A DNA stretch of 64,000 nt from NCBI GenBank assembly GCA_964017195.1, contig OZ024897.1, positions 5,956,360 through 6,020,359 on the forward strand, read 5' to 3'. The translations under genes were made by a program, and so were the position numbers. This DNA comes from Siderastrea radians. Lineage: Eukaryota > Cnidaria > Anthozoa > Scleractinia > Rhizangiidae. Below are positions 1 through 11,972 of this stretch, one piece after another; position 1 is the stretch's first letter, and each line of letters starts with the position of its first letter. The notes under the pieces are model-generated. The model worked only from the letters and a program-made list of their open reading frames with translations. It was not told the DNA's origin and did no database searches.

Positions 1-823
1 GTGCGCGTGTGTTGTGTATGATTCTTTTTCAACACGTTCGAATTACATAAGATGCATCATAGATTGCAGACTATCGTTTGTTTATAGTACAACGCTAAGT
101 TTTGGCGTGCTCCCATTGATCGATAGCGAACACGTGATACGATAGTGTCTCTCCTCAGCGGGCGCCTATCAGCATATAGAGCCCGTTTTTGGCAATTTTT
201 GCACAAAATTTAGCATTGGACGATTAAAACAGTGGAGTCCTTCTGTTTCAGGCCCAGTGTGTGATAGATTCGTGATGTTCAAACTTCATATAAGCCCTCG
301 AACTACGTTATGGGGATAATATTTGTTGTGAACATCAAATTTCCTCGGGCAACCTATCACACGATAGTACCTTCGACAGAAGAACTCTATTGTTCAATTA
401 GAAATGGTCTACTTATAGACTCTACACAGTCGTCCTATTTTCCTCAGATCTTAAGGGGGCGTGAAAAGGTATAAATGATGCAAATCATGGCAAAAAACGG
501 AAGAAAGAAAGAGACTAGGGAGACTGCTAGAAATACTGCTTCTCCGACAATCTCCGCTCGTCACTTGCACATCGGTCTTCTCGGGCTAAAATAACTGCTT
601 CCATTTGTTTCATGTATTTGTTTCGAGTTCTGATTGCTTCTGTTGTAACGGACCAGAGTACTACACTCAATTAAGAGCCCCTCTAGCTATTCCAAAACCT
701 GACTTGAATGTCTTGAAATAATTACACTCTCTTTAAGATTTCTTGACAGGTATAAGTAGGCGACGGTCTTAAAAACAATGATATGTGTTTTTTGTGATTT
801 GTGTTTTTTTCTTTTCCCTATAG

Positions 824-3800
824 TTCAGTTCAAGAGGGATATTATCAAAACTGGTGACATCTCCGGCGTATCACCAAATCAAACGCCACCCACATTTCGA
901 AAACCAGGAGGGAAAGATGACAAAGCTATATGAAAATCTGCCCCAGTTCTCAATTCTGTCATTCATGGCTGGAGAGAAACTCTCATCTACAGGTAAAGCT
1001 AATAACATTGGGTATTCATAAGAGTCATGTCTTTTGTTAGTTTTGAAAGTAAAGACAACGTACTGTTATCTTTATCACTCCAAGAACACCTAAGAACTTA
1101 CCAGTAACGTACAAAAGTACCCCTCCTCCTCCCCCCCAAAAAAGAAGTTGCAATGTTGTTCAGTGTTGACGGTTGTTCGTACGTTCTAGAACGTGTCTCG
1201 GAAAGCCGTCGTCTTCCGTTTCATTTCAAGTCGCAGGAAAAATTGCCTTGTGTAACAACGCCTTTAAACTGACAGAATGTTTTTGTATTGCAGCCATTCC
1301 CGCAAAAATTGCATTAGACGTACTAGATGAAGGTAAACCTTTTTTGCTCTCTTTTTTCATTAAGTGAAAGCCTCTAAATTGCAGAAGTATATTTTTCTTT
1401 CATGAATGCAAAAGTAAAACGGACATAATTTTTTCCTATAGAAGTCATTCCTGCAAAGAATACTGTTACCTCTACATCAACGCAGCCACAGTAGAAAAGC
1501 CTCAGGGCTAAAGAATGGGGGGAAAGAGTGAAATGTAGAGAATATAACGAACAATTGCGTTGCAATTTGCAGGAAACTGTTTTTTGAAACGTTGCGAGAT
1601 ACGTTACAGTGTGTAACGCGCATGTATTCTAGATCGTCTCTCAAAAAGCTGTCGTTTACCGTTTCATTCAGATTACAAGTGGCATGAAAAATTGCCTTGT
1701 GTATCAACGCCAACTGACAGGATTTTTTTTTATTGCAGCCATTCCCGAACAAAATGTTGCAGTTGATCAAGGTAAACCATTTTTTCTCTCCTTTTTCAGT
1801 TTAAGTGAAAGCCTCTAAAATTAGAGAAGTATACACTTCTTCCATGAAAGCAAAAGTAAAACGGACGTTATGTTTTCCTAGATGTTGCAGTCATTCCCGC
1901 AGAAGTTCTCCCCAATGATAATTTACCTTCATATAGGGGAATTTTTGCGGGACTGATTTCAAACAAAATTCACCATTACATCTAACTGTCTGAGCTATCT
2001 ACAGGTTATCTCGGCAATTCCGAAACAGCTACTACAAAAAGCCAGATCCTCTTAGCATAAGGAATAGATTTAGAGAAGAAAATGTGACCTTTCAGTCATC
2101 TTCCTTGTTAAATATCGATCTTTTCAAGGTGAAATCTAGAGACTAACTTGGGCTGTACATCAATGCAGCCACAGTAAAAGCCTCAGGGCTAAAATTATGT
2201 GGAAAAGAGTTAAATGTAGAAAATATAAAATGGAAGTCTAAATTTGACCTTATAGGGAAAGTATGCCGGGAGATCAAGCTAATAGAGTTTGAATTCAAAC
2301 TGATTCACAGATTAAGAAAATGTTAACTGTCCTTTCTCTCAAATATTTTTCAGTGGAGTTTTAATGAGAAATATCGCTGTGCTTTTTCTCCAAATCCACT
2401 ATAGAAAAGTTTTTCGGGATGGCATCAAATTGTCTGGAAGCTCAGTTTAAAATACAGCTGAAAATACTGCTTACATTTTGCGAAATACTACTTGTACTAT
2501 CAGAAATTGTACAATTGCACTCTGAGCCCTGCAAACTAGATCAATTTATTCCTGTTCTGGAAAAAATCCACGCATTAAGAAGTACGATAGTGTGAAGATG
2601 TTTCAACCTCCCTTTTCTCAATTCTTAATCTCAATACTGCTGTATGTATTCCTACTTTTGATGTAAATTAATCAAAAAATTTGTTAAGCTCGTTTATTTT
2701 TTATTTTCCGTTCCTCTCTTTTTTTCCTTTTAGTATAACTTGTTTAAGGCTTTTTGTGCTATTCAGTGTAAGCGCTTGCTATTCACTGCAATTTCGCTGT
2801 AGTTTTCGTTTTTCTAAATAAAGCTTATTGCATGAAAAAATGATAATAAAGGTAAACCATTTTCCCTTTTTTTTATGTGAAAGCCTCTAAAATCATGTAA
2901 AATTGCAAAAGTACATGCCTCTTCCATGAAACCAAAAGTAACACTGACATAATGTTTTCTTATTGCAGCCCTTCCTGAAATTCCCACGCTTCCTCTCCCT
3001 GCCCTGCCTGCCTTCCTTCATTATGAAGGTAAACACAGCTCACGTTTAAGATGATTTTTTCTCTCCTTGTGAAAGCGCATTTGTTCTCTAAAGGGTTATC
3101 TTTTAATGGTTTCGTTTGCTTCATTAGGTTTTCACGACCATGGCTTCCACGTGTTTGTTATAGACGCTGAACATTACGAGGACAACTATTCAAACATTCC
3201 GTAAGTTAAAAAAAACGTCCAGCCATTGCCATTCCAAAAGTGAAGGGCTCTTTCAAGTGAAGTCACAGTCAAGGCAATTAAAAACAAACTTAACATATTT
3301 TAGCCTGCGTAGCAGGCGTAAGCGGGGAAGGGGAGAGAAGTAAACATTCTGTAAGTTAAAAAAAAGTGTCTAGCTTTTGCCATTCCAAAACTAAAGGGAA
3401 TGGGAAAGTAATTTGTTTATTTATTTATATATTTATTAACTTATTTCGTTCGTTCGTTAGTTAGTTAGTTATTCACTCTTTCAGTTATTTATTCATTATT
3501 GAAATATTTGTTTATATTTGTTTTCATTTCTTCATTTATTCGTTTATTATTTATTTAATTTATATATTTATTTATTAAATCACTTATTATTTAGTTAATT
3601 ATTTATTTGTTTGTTTATTTATCTAACTCTTTTTCTTACAGTGCTATCCTAAATGCCATAGGTGAGATCATAGGCGAGGAACAAGTATTATTAATCTACC
3701 GAATCATGCACACCGCAGGGAAAACCGCTTATCTCCCACACACAAGTGCATGTGGGGAGAGCCTTATTAACAGCTTATGTTCCCGGTAAGTATGCACACA

Positions 3801-6800
3801 ATAATATTGTAGTAGGCCTGTGTTTTCATGGTGAAGTTCTGGAGTGGGGATACTCCAGTCAATTCAGAATAGCTGTGTGACCGTATTAAAGTATAGAAAA
3901 TCGAAAATTCATACTTTTTTTTCCGGCCCAAACGCGAAAAATGACACCTAATTCAAGAAAAAAACGGTAACTAAGAATTGTGTAAACAAGTCGTTTTTAA
4001 CTCGTGAAGACGCGTAGCTTCGAAACGTTTTAGTTTTGTATTATTTTTTCTCTGTAACATGAGCACTTTAGCATAAAGCATACAATAATACACAGAAATT
4101 AAGCAAACTTATCACAACGGGATCCCAATTCCAAAAAGGGGCAAAATGGATACCCAGTTTAAGGACTGAGAATCTCAAAACCATACCCTTTTGCGTGGTA
4201 CATGCCTAGATAACTTATATATGGTAGTAACCCACCCGGTGGGGGGGGGGGAGGATAAGGGTAAAGTACCTGTGCAATCTAACGATTTCAATTCAACAAG
4301 CCGATTGTGGCTTTCACATCAGTTTTTTTTTTCATTTGCATTACAATATATTTTGACGGGACTGTGAGGCAATTTAGGGCAAAAACTGTAAAATTGCCCG
4401 AAATTTCCTCACATCCACGTTCAAATATATTGTAATGCAAATTAGAAAACGTAAAAAAGGCTATTCCCCACTTTAGAAACGAGTAAAGGGCTGGGAACGA
4501 GTCTTAAAAATCAGGCAGGGAAGCCTTTTCAGAAACTGTGCGTAAAATCAAAGTTTAAACACTCCGCAAAACTCATTACTAAAGTTCTTTTTAAGCGGTT
4601 TTATGGTGAAAGGAAAAATTCATATCCTTCAAATTCACGATCACTTAATGACAATAAATTTAGCGCCCTTCCAAAATTGTAAACTAAATTCTGGTCGATT
4701 TTTTTGTGTATCGTCTTCCAACTTAAACGATATTTCTCATAGGTTTGGTGATCAACTTGTGCGTATAGTATTTCTGAATCCTTCTTGGTTTATTAAATAT
4801 TCGTTGGAGAAAGCAGAGCATCCTTTGTTTAGGTGAGTATTGCAAACAAACCTCAATTTGTTCGTCGCCTTATGCTACCGTCATTCTTACCATGTCGACA
4901 GTAAGATAACGCAAAGATATTAGGTGCGGTTACACACTCCACGGTAAATGGCATTTCCCATGGTAGCTCATCCCGCGGTGCATCACACTTGGGTTTCAGT
5001 ATACCGTGCAGTCACATGTGAATTGTGATTTGCCAGGGTAAAAATATGATGTCACTCTGCGGTTACGTGTTGATGTCAAACCGAGTATCGTGATTGGCTC
5101 TTGTACCTTGGGCACCATTGCAACTTACCACGTTAAATGTCATAGGCGCTTCTTGTGATCTTTTTGACGTATCCATGGATATTTAACACGGGAAATGTAC
5201 CTCGGGAAATGTCGGTCACACTTGCTAAATGCAGTTTCCCGTGGTAAAGGGGTCTTTTACCACAGTAAAAGTTCCCCGTGTAACCGCACCTATTGTCATG
5301 AACCTTATTTTCGTCGATAATACCTCCGGCCGATTAAAGGGGCTACGTCACGAGGATTTTGCTACTTTAGGTGAGGTTAATTCTGTGCTAAAATCATTTT
5401 AAGTGCCTTTACTCTTACACAAAATGCTCTTGTAAACTATGAGGACGATATCAAATGAATTTTGTCAGGGAAAGCTGACCATAATTGGTTTTGGGGTGAT
5501 TTTTTAAGAAATCGCATGCAAACTTGAGAAATTTGGGCCAATTGTTTCAAGTTTCATTCCATGCCATTTCCACCCTTGCCATCGGTAGCGACAAATGACA
5601 GGAAACAGTTTCAGTGCCGTAAGATAGTCTTTAATAACAATGCTAGACCATTATTTTTAGAATTCAATTGATGCAAAGACACTTTTTAGCTTTTTAAAAA
5701 GGTACTGAAATAGTGTGACATAACCCCTTTAATACTCCAAATTGCAGCGCATTTTTATGGCTGGCGAGCCGGTTTTGAATTTCTCGCCCAGACCAATCCA
5801 CGATCAGCGAGACGTTTACTCTGATGGCTAAAAGTTCCAACTTTCCGATCCTAACTGACAGGGTGGGGGGTCCCGATCACAAATCACGAGCCTATTTTCA
5901 TTCAAATCACGTATCGCGTATGTTTTTTGGAACACTTCACGAATCACGTATTTAACACACAAGATTGCAAAAAAACTTATCCCTAATTGACTAATTAATT
6001 TGCTTTGCCTTTAGTTTTCAATACAAAGTCTTTTAGCGGGGCTACGAATATGGAAAAAGGGCCTCAAACGCATGAAATGAGTCAAGAGAACGCGTTCTTC
6101 ACACAAAATCAGTCTTTTAAAACGCGAACGAGGAGTCTCTCTTAGGGATTAAAGTCCTGAATTTCGAATCACGGATCACGACAATATTTGAGCTGCTTTC
6201 AAGTAGCCTGTGTGCAGACGTCTCCTATTTCACGTGTCACGCGCTAATCTTTGCTCAAATCACGCGTCAAGCGTAACTCCGTGTGCCACCCTGAACCAAG
6301 AGGAAATGAACAGATAAATTTGAGACCGACCGGCAAGTCATATCAGACCAGAGGTTAACAACAGCCTCCCGTTTTAAGGGGCTAAGTCACTAATTTCTAG
6401 AATTACTTAAAAAGGGGGAAAACACAACACACATTGGAATCACATGAACCCAGATATGATGGTTCAGTTTTTTTCTATTAATTTTCTAAAACTACAAATA
6501 ATTATGAGTTTTTTGGTTACCGATGGCAAGGATGGAAATGAATTGCAGCCCAATTTTTTCAAGTTAATTCTTCGCTTGTACGTCGGTAAATAGCTAAGGC
6601 TAATTCCATATATTCGTATTGGTTTTCTAGCGCATTTTGTGTACGAGAAAAGTACTTTGTTTTAATTTAGGCACGGAGTTGACACACACAAAAATTCCAA
6701 TGACGTAGCCCTTTTAACCCTTGGGCGTACAACGGGGCCACTCCCTCCACCCATAAGGTTTTTCTTGGATTTTTCCAAAAGGAATTATCCTCTACACCTG

Positions 6801-8305
6801 CCGTCTTCAGTAGCTGTGTGCATATCCCTTAGACACATTTTGACACAAGTTTAGTAGGAATGGGTTGCTATGGTCACGATATATCACGTCATAAGTGGCA
6901 GGTTTCAAGCCATTTTTGAAGAAAAATGCCTGTTCCTTACCCTTGGTTAGATGAAAAAAGCACAAAATGTTGACAAAAAGCAGCTAAATGTTTAATTACG
7001 TTATATTCGACATGTCCAGCATCAAAAATTTTCAATTTCTTTCGTTGTTTGACCATTTCTAATTTTGGGTGCAATTCAAGATGGCGGCCAACATGGCGGC
7101 CACCTTGGATGACGTCACAGGCTCCCGGCAGCGCCGCAACCCATAATGTATACCTCATCTTGTAGAGTACACAGGCTTGCTACTAAAGGTGAAATCCTTC
7201 CGAAATATTGCAACATAACGAAAACTCAAGGGGATTCCATCAACCCAACTCCCCCCTTGTACCACGGTGGGAAAAAAAGACTTTGCATGTATGTCCGAAC
7301 TTTAACACAACAACTCAGCAGCCACTAAGTAATATATACAATTTTTTTTCAGCGCTGAATCATTAGAAAAGTTAAAGTTCGTTGAAGACAACATGGAATT
7401 TGGAAGACTGACCGGTAACAATAGTTTACAATCTCAGTTTAAATGTTAATATATAGAACTTCGCTAATTCTAACAAATATATTCTCGACTGATAAAAGCT
7501 GCGTTCTCAATAGCGCTGAACACATTTTAGGCCAAGTTTTTAACTTCATTGTTCTCGTCAAGTGCCGGTTCAAACGTGTGCCTGGTGTAAGAAACACGCC
7601 AAAAAACTCTACACCTAAACCAAAAATGTAGCAAGAACTTGCTTTTGTATTTTTTTCTTTTTGTGGTTTTATCTGGTAGCACGCTGACAAAAATTGTGCA
7701 ATCTTCGGTAGGAAATCTGAGGGTGGTTTTCGTGCACCGCCTGGTGTTAATACTTTATGTGGTAAGGGACCGGTCATTGTTTAGAGGGGGAGGGTCAATA
7801 ATTTTCAAGCGGTGAAAAAGGGGGGCACACAACGCATGCATCTTACGGAGATTTTGTTATACAAAGCTCTGTACAAAGCAAAGCGGGTGAGCCGAGAGGG
7901 TTAGCAAAAAATGTGCCTCACAAAGGGGAGGGTCAGGAGACTTTGAACATGGTCTGCCCCCATTTGCATTAGTCCTCCCCCCCCCCCCCCACCTAGAAAT
8001 TATAACCAGTCCCTAAAGACATGATTGCTTCATTTGTCATCAGACTTAATTAACTTTCCGTTTTGGCTTAGTGTGAACGCAGTATAAATCTCAAGTTCAA
8101 AAGAAATTTTCTTCTCATTTCTCCAAGCCAAACAACAAGAGAATTTGATACAAAGAAAGATCGCATGACATAATCGACCTTTTTCCTTGGATTTTTCCAC
8201 GTCCCTTAACGATGCATGAGGGTTTCATAACAGCGTTATATCACCGATCTAATTTATCTTTTATTTGTTGCAGGATTTCCTGGGGAAATCAAAGCCAGAT
8301 ATTAA
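824..8305 (+). CDS. Gene A: small-exon gene, hypervariable family (5' exon outside window)
   Basis: Family not recognised. The exon chain, set by AG/GT sites and matching phases, is 824-992, 1294-1332, 1739-1771, 2969-3028, 3128-3200, 3642-3785, 4596-4832, 7353-7414 and 8274-8305 (stop TAA). The lengths sum to 849 nt, an exact multiple of 3. Exons 1294-1332, 1739-1771 and 2969-3028 are 39, 33 and 60 nt, all phase 1-1, and encode short Ala-Ile/Leu-Pro-starting peptides. Exon 4596-4832 (phase 2-2) encodes FGDQLVRIVFLNPSW, which matches FGPQLLKIVVFKPSW in gene C. The protein ends GFPGEIKARY. Exon 1 (see gene B, 46361) must lie left of the window. The FLNPSWF stretch faintly resembles the COR region of Roco proteins, but this is weak. 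The repeated small exons allow frame-neutral skipping. Confidence 0.72.
1442..1494 (+). other. Ghost mini-exon in gene A (no splice donor)
   Basis: A good acceptor (TTTTTCCTATAG) is followed by a phase-1-compatible reading VIPAKNT, like the neighbouring real mini-exons. It runs to a TAG at 1492-1494 with no GT donor. It is either a decayed cassette or an alternative terminal exon giving a short isoform. A second ghost starts at 1891 (VIPAEVL) and also lacks a donor. The copy 2 equivalents are near 48710 and at 49154. Confidence 0.45.
2150..2850 (+). mobile_element. Degenerate LINE 3' relic inside gene A intron
   Basis: The region corresponds to 49380-50130 in copy 2, where two short frames read as the C-terminal part of a non-LTR retrotransposon protein. 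A CCHC knuckle of the form C-x2-C-x7-H-x4-C (CLYCKEHDSITHIFVNC) lies near 49580-49635. The 3' end has AATAAA followed by a short A/TAA-rich tail before 2855. It is older than the duplication, as it is present in both copies, and heavily decayed. Confidence 0.55.
3419..3640. repeat. Low-complexity TTTA/TTAGT tract
   Basis: Imperfect tetranucleotide TTTA repeats with short GTTA and GTTC runs, ending just before the polypyrimidine tract of the exon at 3642. The copy 2 equivalent is about 50555-50715 and is shorter. Confidence 0.85.
4922..5291. mobile_element. MITE, 370 bp, TIR AGGTGCGGTTACAC
   Basis: The ends are AGGTGCGGTTACAC and its reverse complement GTGTAACCGCACCT, flanked by ATT on both sides (4919-4921 and 5292-5294), so a 3-bp target duplication. 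No coding capacity. It sits just downstream of gene A exon 4596-4832. An open frame follows directly on its right (about 5293-5401), conserved in both copies. The same element is at 51991-52363, so it predates the duplication. Confidence 0.8.
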
Positions 8306-8656
8306 TTTAGTATATTTAAACTCAGCCTATTTTGTTCCTGTAAAGAAGATTATTTTACTTATTTTAGACTTAATTCTGTCTTACCAACTACGTTTCATAA
8401 TTTCCAAAATTTCAAGTTTATTCCTTTTGGCCGTTAAAGACCATATTTCCTCGCGTAAGGTTATATCTTCTATTGCAAAGTAATTTTTAAAATTTTTGTA
8501 TTTTTTCCGTACGTAAGGGCCTTACGTGCGTTTATAGCATTAAAATGACCCTCGAGAAATTGTTCCCCTTTTGCTGACTTTTTAAAATAACAGCCACTAA
8601 AACATTCAAAGTTTTACCTTAAATGACTAGTTCTCTTGTATAAGTACATTGTCTAG
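8306..8656 (+). other. Gene A 3' region
   Basis: Sequence after the gene A stop, conserved in copy 2. A frame different from the gene's stays open to 8483 in both copies, with a 9-bp indel between them. The acceptor phase and the gene C terminus favour the short frame ending GFPGEIKARY, so this is treated as 3' UTR. No clear AATAAA seen. Confidence 0.4.
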
Positions 8657-10742
8657 GATCGTCCGGATGAGTGTAGTCCGCAGAGGGTTGTTGGTGACAC
8701 AACAATCTATGCGGAAGTCATCACCAGAATCAAGTGAATAGTGTACCGGTCTCCGTTTATTGACCCAAGGGGTCAATTTAATCGCGATGATGTTGGTCGT
8801 TTGTCTGTGAAGCGATGATGTTATTGGCTGAGACGTGAACACTCTAAAATGTGAGTGGTGCGTTTCGAACCGTCTTTTGGTATTGTAATATCTATCCTTA
8901 TATCATTGCTCAATTTTTTTAATTTCCTTAAGTCAGTTAAATGTTACTCTTGTTGATTTTTTCAATGATTCTTTTGAAAGGCGCACGTAGCTGAAACACT
9001 ATACAACACAAGACAGAACCAAACTGGGACAGGAAGATTTTTTCCTGTCCCTCAAACAAAACAAGACAGACGCCAACTGGGTCCGTCCCCTAGACGACAC
9101 ACAACGGTCAGAAGCTCCAGGAGTTCCTGAGATTTGTGTCGTCTAAGGATCAGGACACGCGACAGACGCTAAAGACAGGAATTCCAACATACTTAAAACC
9201 ACAAACAACACACGACGGACGTTATCTGGGACGGGAATATTTTTCCTGTCCCTAAGACGCCACACGCACGACAGACGTTAACTGGGACGGGATTATTTTT
9301 CCTGTCCCTAAGACAGCTTAAGACGCCAACCGCACGACAGACGTTAACTGGGGCGGGAATATTTTTCCTGTCCCTAAGACGCCACGCGCACGACAGACGT
9401 TAAATGGGACGGGATTATTTTTCCTGTCCCTAAGACGCCATCCGCACGACAGACGTTAACTGTGACGGGAATATTTTTCCTGTCCCTAAGACGCCACACA
9501 CACGACAGACGTTAACTGGGACGGGCATATTTTTCCTGTCCCTAAGACGCCACACACACGACAGACGTTAACTGGGAGGGGAATATTTTTCCTGTCCCTA
9601 AGACGCCACATGGACGACAGACGTTATCTGGGACGGGAATATTTTTCCTGTCCCTAAGACGCCACACGCACCATAGACATTAACTGGGACGGGAATATTT
9701 TTCCTGTCCCTAAGACGCCACACGCACGACAGACGTTAACTGGGACGGGATTATTTTTCCTGTCCCTAAGACAGCTTAAGACGCCATCCGCACGACAGAC
9801 GTTAACTGGGGCGGGAATATTTTTCCTGTCCCTAAGACGCCACGCGCACGACAGACGTTAAATGGGACGGGATTATTTTTCCTGTCCCTAAGACGCCATC
9901 CTCACGACAGACATTAACTGTGACGGGAATATTTTTCCTGTCCCTAAGACGCCACACGCACGACAGACGTTAACTGGGACGGGATTATTTTTCCTGTCCC
10001 TAAGACGCCACACGCACGACAGACGTTAACTGGGACGGGAATATTTTTCCTGTCCCTAAGACGATAGACGCACGACAGAACTTAACTTCGACGGGATTTT
10101 TTTGCCTGTCCTTTGGAAATTTCCATGGAAATGGTAACAATTGACGGTAATTCTATCGAAGGAGTGAAACAAACCTAATGCGTTTTCGTTTATTTCATTG
10201 CCTAGTATACAATGTAGAAGCAACACCTGTTTCAGTTCCCGTTTTGTTTTCTAGAATATTAATTTGTGTTACAACTCTCTTGCGTATGAACAGCAGACAT
10301 TGTACCCTAAAATGTGTTACAGATTCCGGAAGCAGTATACACCAGTTATTGACTGAAAAATGTATGTACAAAAAACCGTTCTTATGTCAATTTCAGCCTT
10401 GGCAGGGTTCTTAGATCTTAACATTCTGGCAAATCCATGCAGGTTTAGCGTACTTATAAAAAGGTTCTTATAAAATAAAAACTGAGTGTAGTACGGTAAA
10501 ATAAAAGAAGAATCGAAACGGACCACTCATGTTTTAGATTTTTCACGTCACAGCCAATAACATCGTGGCTTTAGTGGCAGTCGACCAATAAGATCGCGAC
10601 TTAATTGACCAATCACGACAATAACCAGAGGCTTGCCACCATTAACTAACGGTGCAGTATTCACTTGATTCTGATGATGACTTCCGCACAGGTTGTCTTG
10701 TCTCCAGCTGTCCTTTGTTGGGCTACACTCACCCAGACAATC
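8657..10742. mobile_element. Foldback element with long TIRs around a minisatellite
   Basis: The left arm 8657-8869 and the right arm 10513-10742 are inverted copies of each other, diverged but alignable throughout. Shared blocks include GCGGAAGTCATCA, AGAATCAAGTGAATA and ATGTTATTGGCTG. The interior is a 56-bp minisatellite plus about 400 bp of unique sequence, with no credible transposase. The arms contain CCAAT-like and TGACGT-like boxes. The element is also at 55824-57823, so it predates the duplication. Target duplication not clear. Confidence 0.75.
9030..10115. repeat. 56-bp minisatellite, about 16 units, with hairpin core
   Basis: The unit of about 56 bp contains GACAGACGTTAACTGGGAC, then a self-complementary core GGGACGGGAA / TTCCTGTCCC with a short AT loop (10-bp stem, one G-T pair). 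Units near 9301 and 9758 carry an extra AGCTTAAGAC insert, and the surrounding blocks repeat at about 460 bp spacing, so there is a higher-order repeat. No protein frame persists. Confidence 0.9.
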
Positions 10743-11972
10743 ACAGATAATCTACTCATAAAAACCAGGTCTTTCGAGGTAAATTTTTCAATGTTTTAGA
10801 GGCAATTATTTAAAAAGTCAATTAAAAATGGAACAATTATTAAAAGGACAGTCCAATGCTATTTGCGCACGTAAATAGCCATACGCTACGCTCAGTCCGA
10901 AAATCAGATACAATCTATTGATGACATGATTCCCAGGTTTCAGCCTCTTGTAAAATAATTTTTAATCACATGAAAAGAATAATCTCTATGGGCTATTATT
11001 CGAGGAATACGGTCTGTGAATGTTACCTTATTTAGCAGTTTAGAATCCAGTACCCGCTGGCAATCTTTGTTCGATCTGTAACTGATAAACGTAGCTATGT
11101 TGAATTTAACTTTCTTAAAAGGTTGCCATACAAAACAGATTCATGTTGGTTTCGATCAGTTTATGCTATTTTGGAAATGAAATACTATTTTTCCTGTTTT
11201 CGCAATCGTTGCAAAGCGTTATCGTAGATACTTCTGCGGGAATGGAAAAAATGGAGAAAATGTCAATTTCGTGTTACCAAACTTACTGATTTTTTTTCTT
11301 TGTTTTTTCATCCATTTTGAGATCACTGAAGTGTAGTTCTATATCCAACGAAATCCTTAACCAGTGAATTTTTTTTGTGGCAAGGGTTTTTCAAACTAAT
11401 TATTTAAAGGGAAATATAATACGAAAACTGTAATAGGATTGTAATAGAACTCTTAGCCAGTGCTTTTTTGACCTTTGATTGAATAATCAGACACAGATGT
11501 TCCAAATTTTAAATTCTTATATCATTACTACAACTTTTCTCTTTTAGTGACAAAACATCTTTCTTATTTTTTAACTTTTAAAACTGATGTAGCTGTCAAT
11601 GTCAGTTAGAAATACCACTGAACATACTTAGTTAATTCGCTTTCAAGATTTTATGTGACTGCTTTTCAAGGCAATTATATCGTGCGCTATTGATGGAATT
11701 TTATGCTATTTAATTGTGTAATTTGTATTGATGTAATTTTTATTGATAAGTAGAATAAGGAATGCATCTCCATAAGAGATGCATCATTGTAAATTACATA
11801 ATTTGGGGTGGGTTGGGGGGGGAGCAAATACTGGGAGGCAAATAAAGATAAATTGATGAGTGAAAAATTGTTATTCTTCGATTCGTTGTTCACTTGTTTT
11901 CATCTTTACGACTAGTAGTCAGTATAAAGGCCTTTATATAGGCTCTCGAGAATTGGCGGTTAAACGTCTCTC
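10743..11972. other. Intergenic, copy 1
   Basis: AT-rich sequence matching 57824-59052. No exon or repeat structure that I can support; a short palindrome with GATGCATC lies near 11763-11787. Confidence 0.5.

Noticed and set aside
7443..7631. Frame conserved in both copies after exon 7353-7414
   Set aside because: Starts inside the intron right after the donor; conservation reflects the recent duplication only.
8265..8483. Hydrophobic 72-codon frame over the last gene A exon
   Set aside because: Phase does not fit the preceding exon, while the short frame ending GFPGEIKARY fits and is shared with gene C.
9030..10115. CRISPR-like appearance of the 56-bp array
   Set aside because: Units are contiguous without unique spacers and sit in a eukaryotic foldback element.
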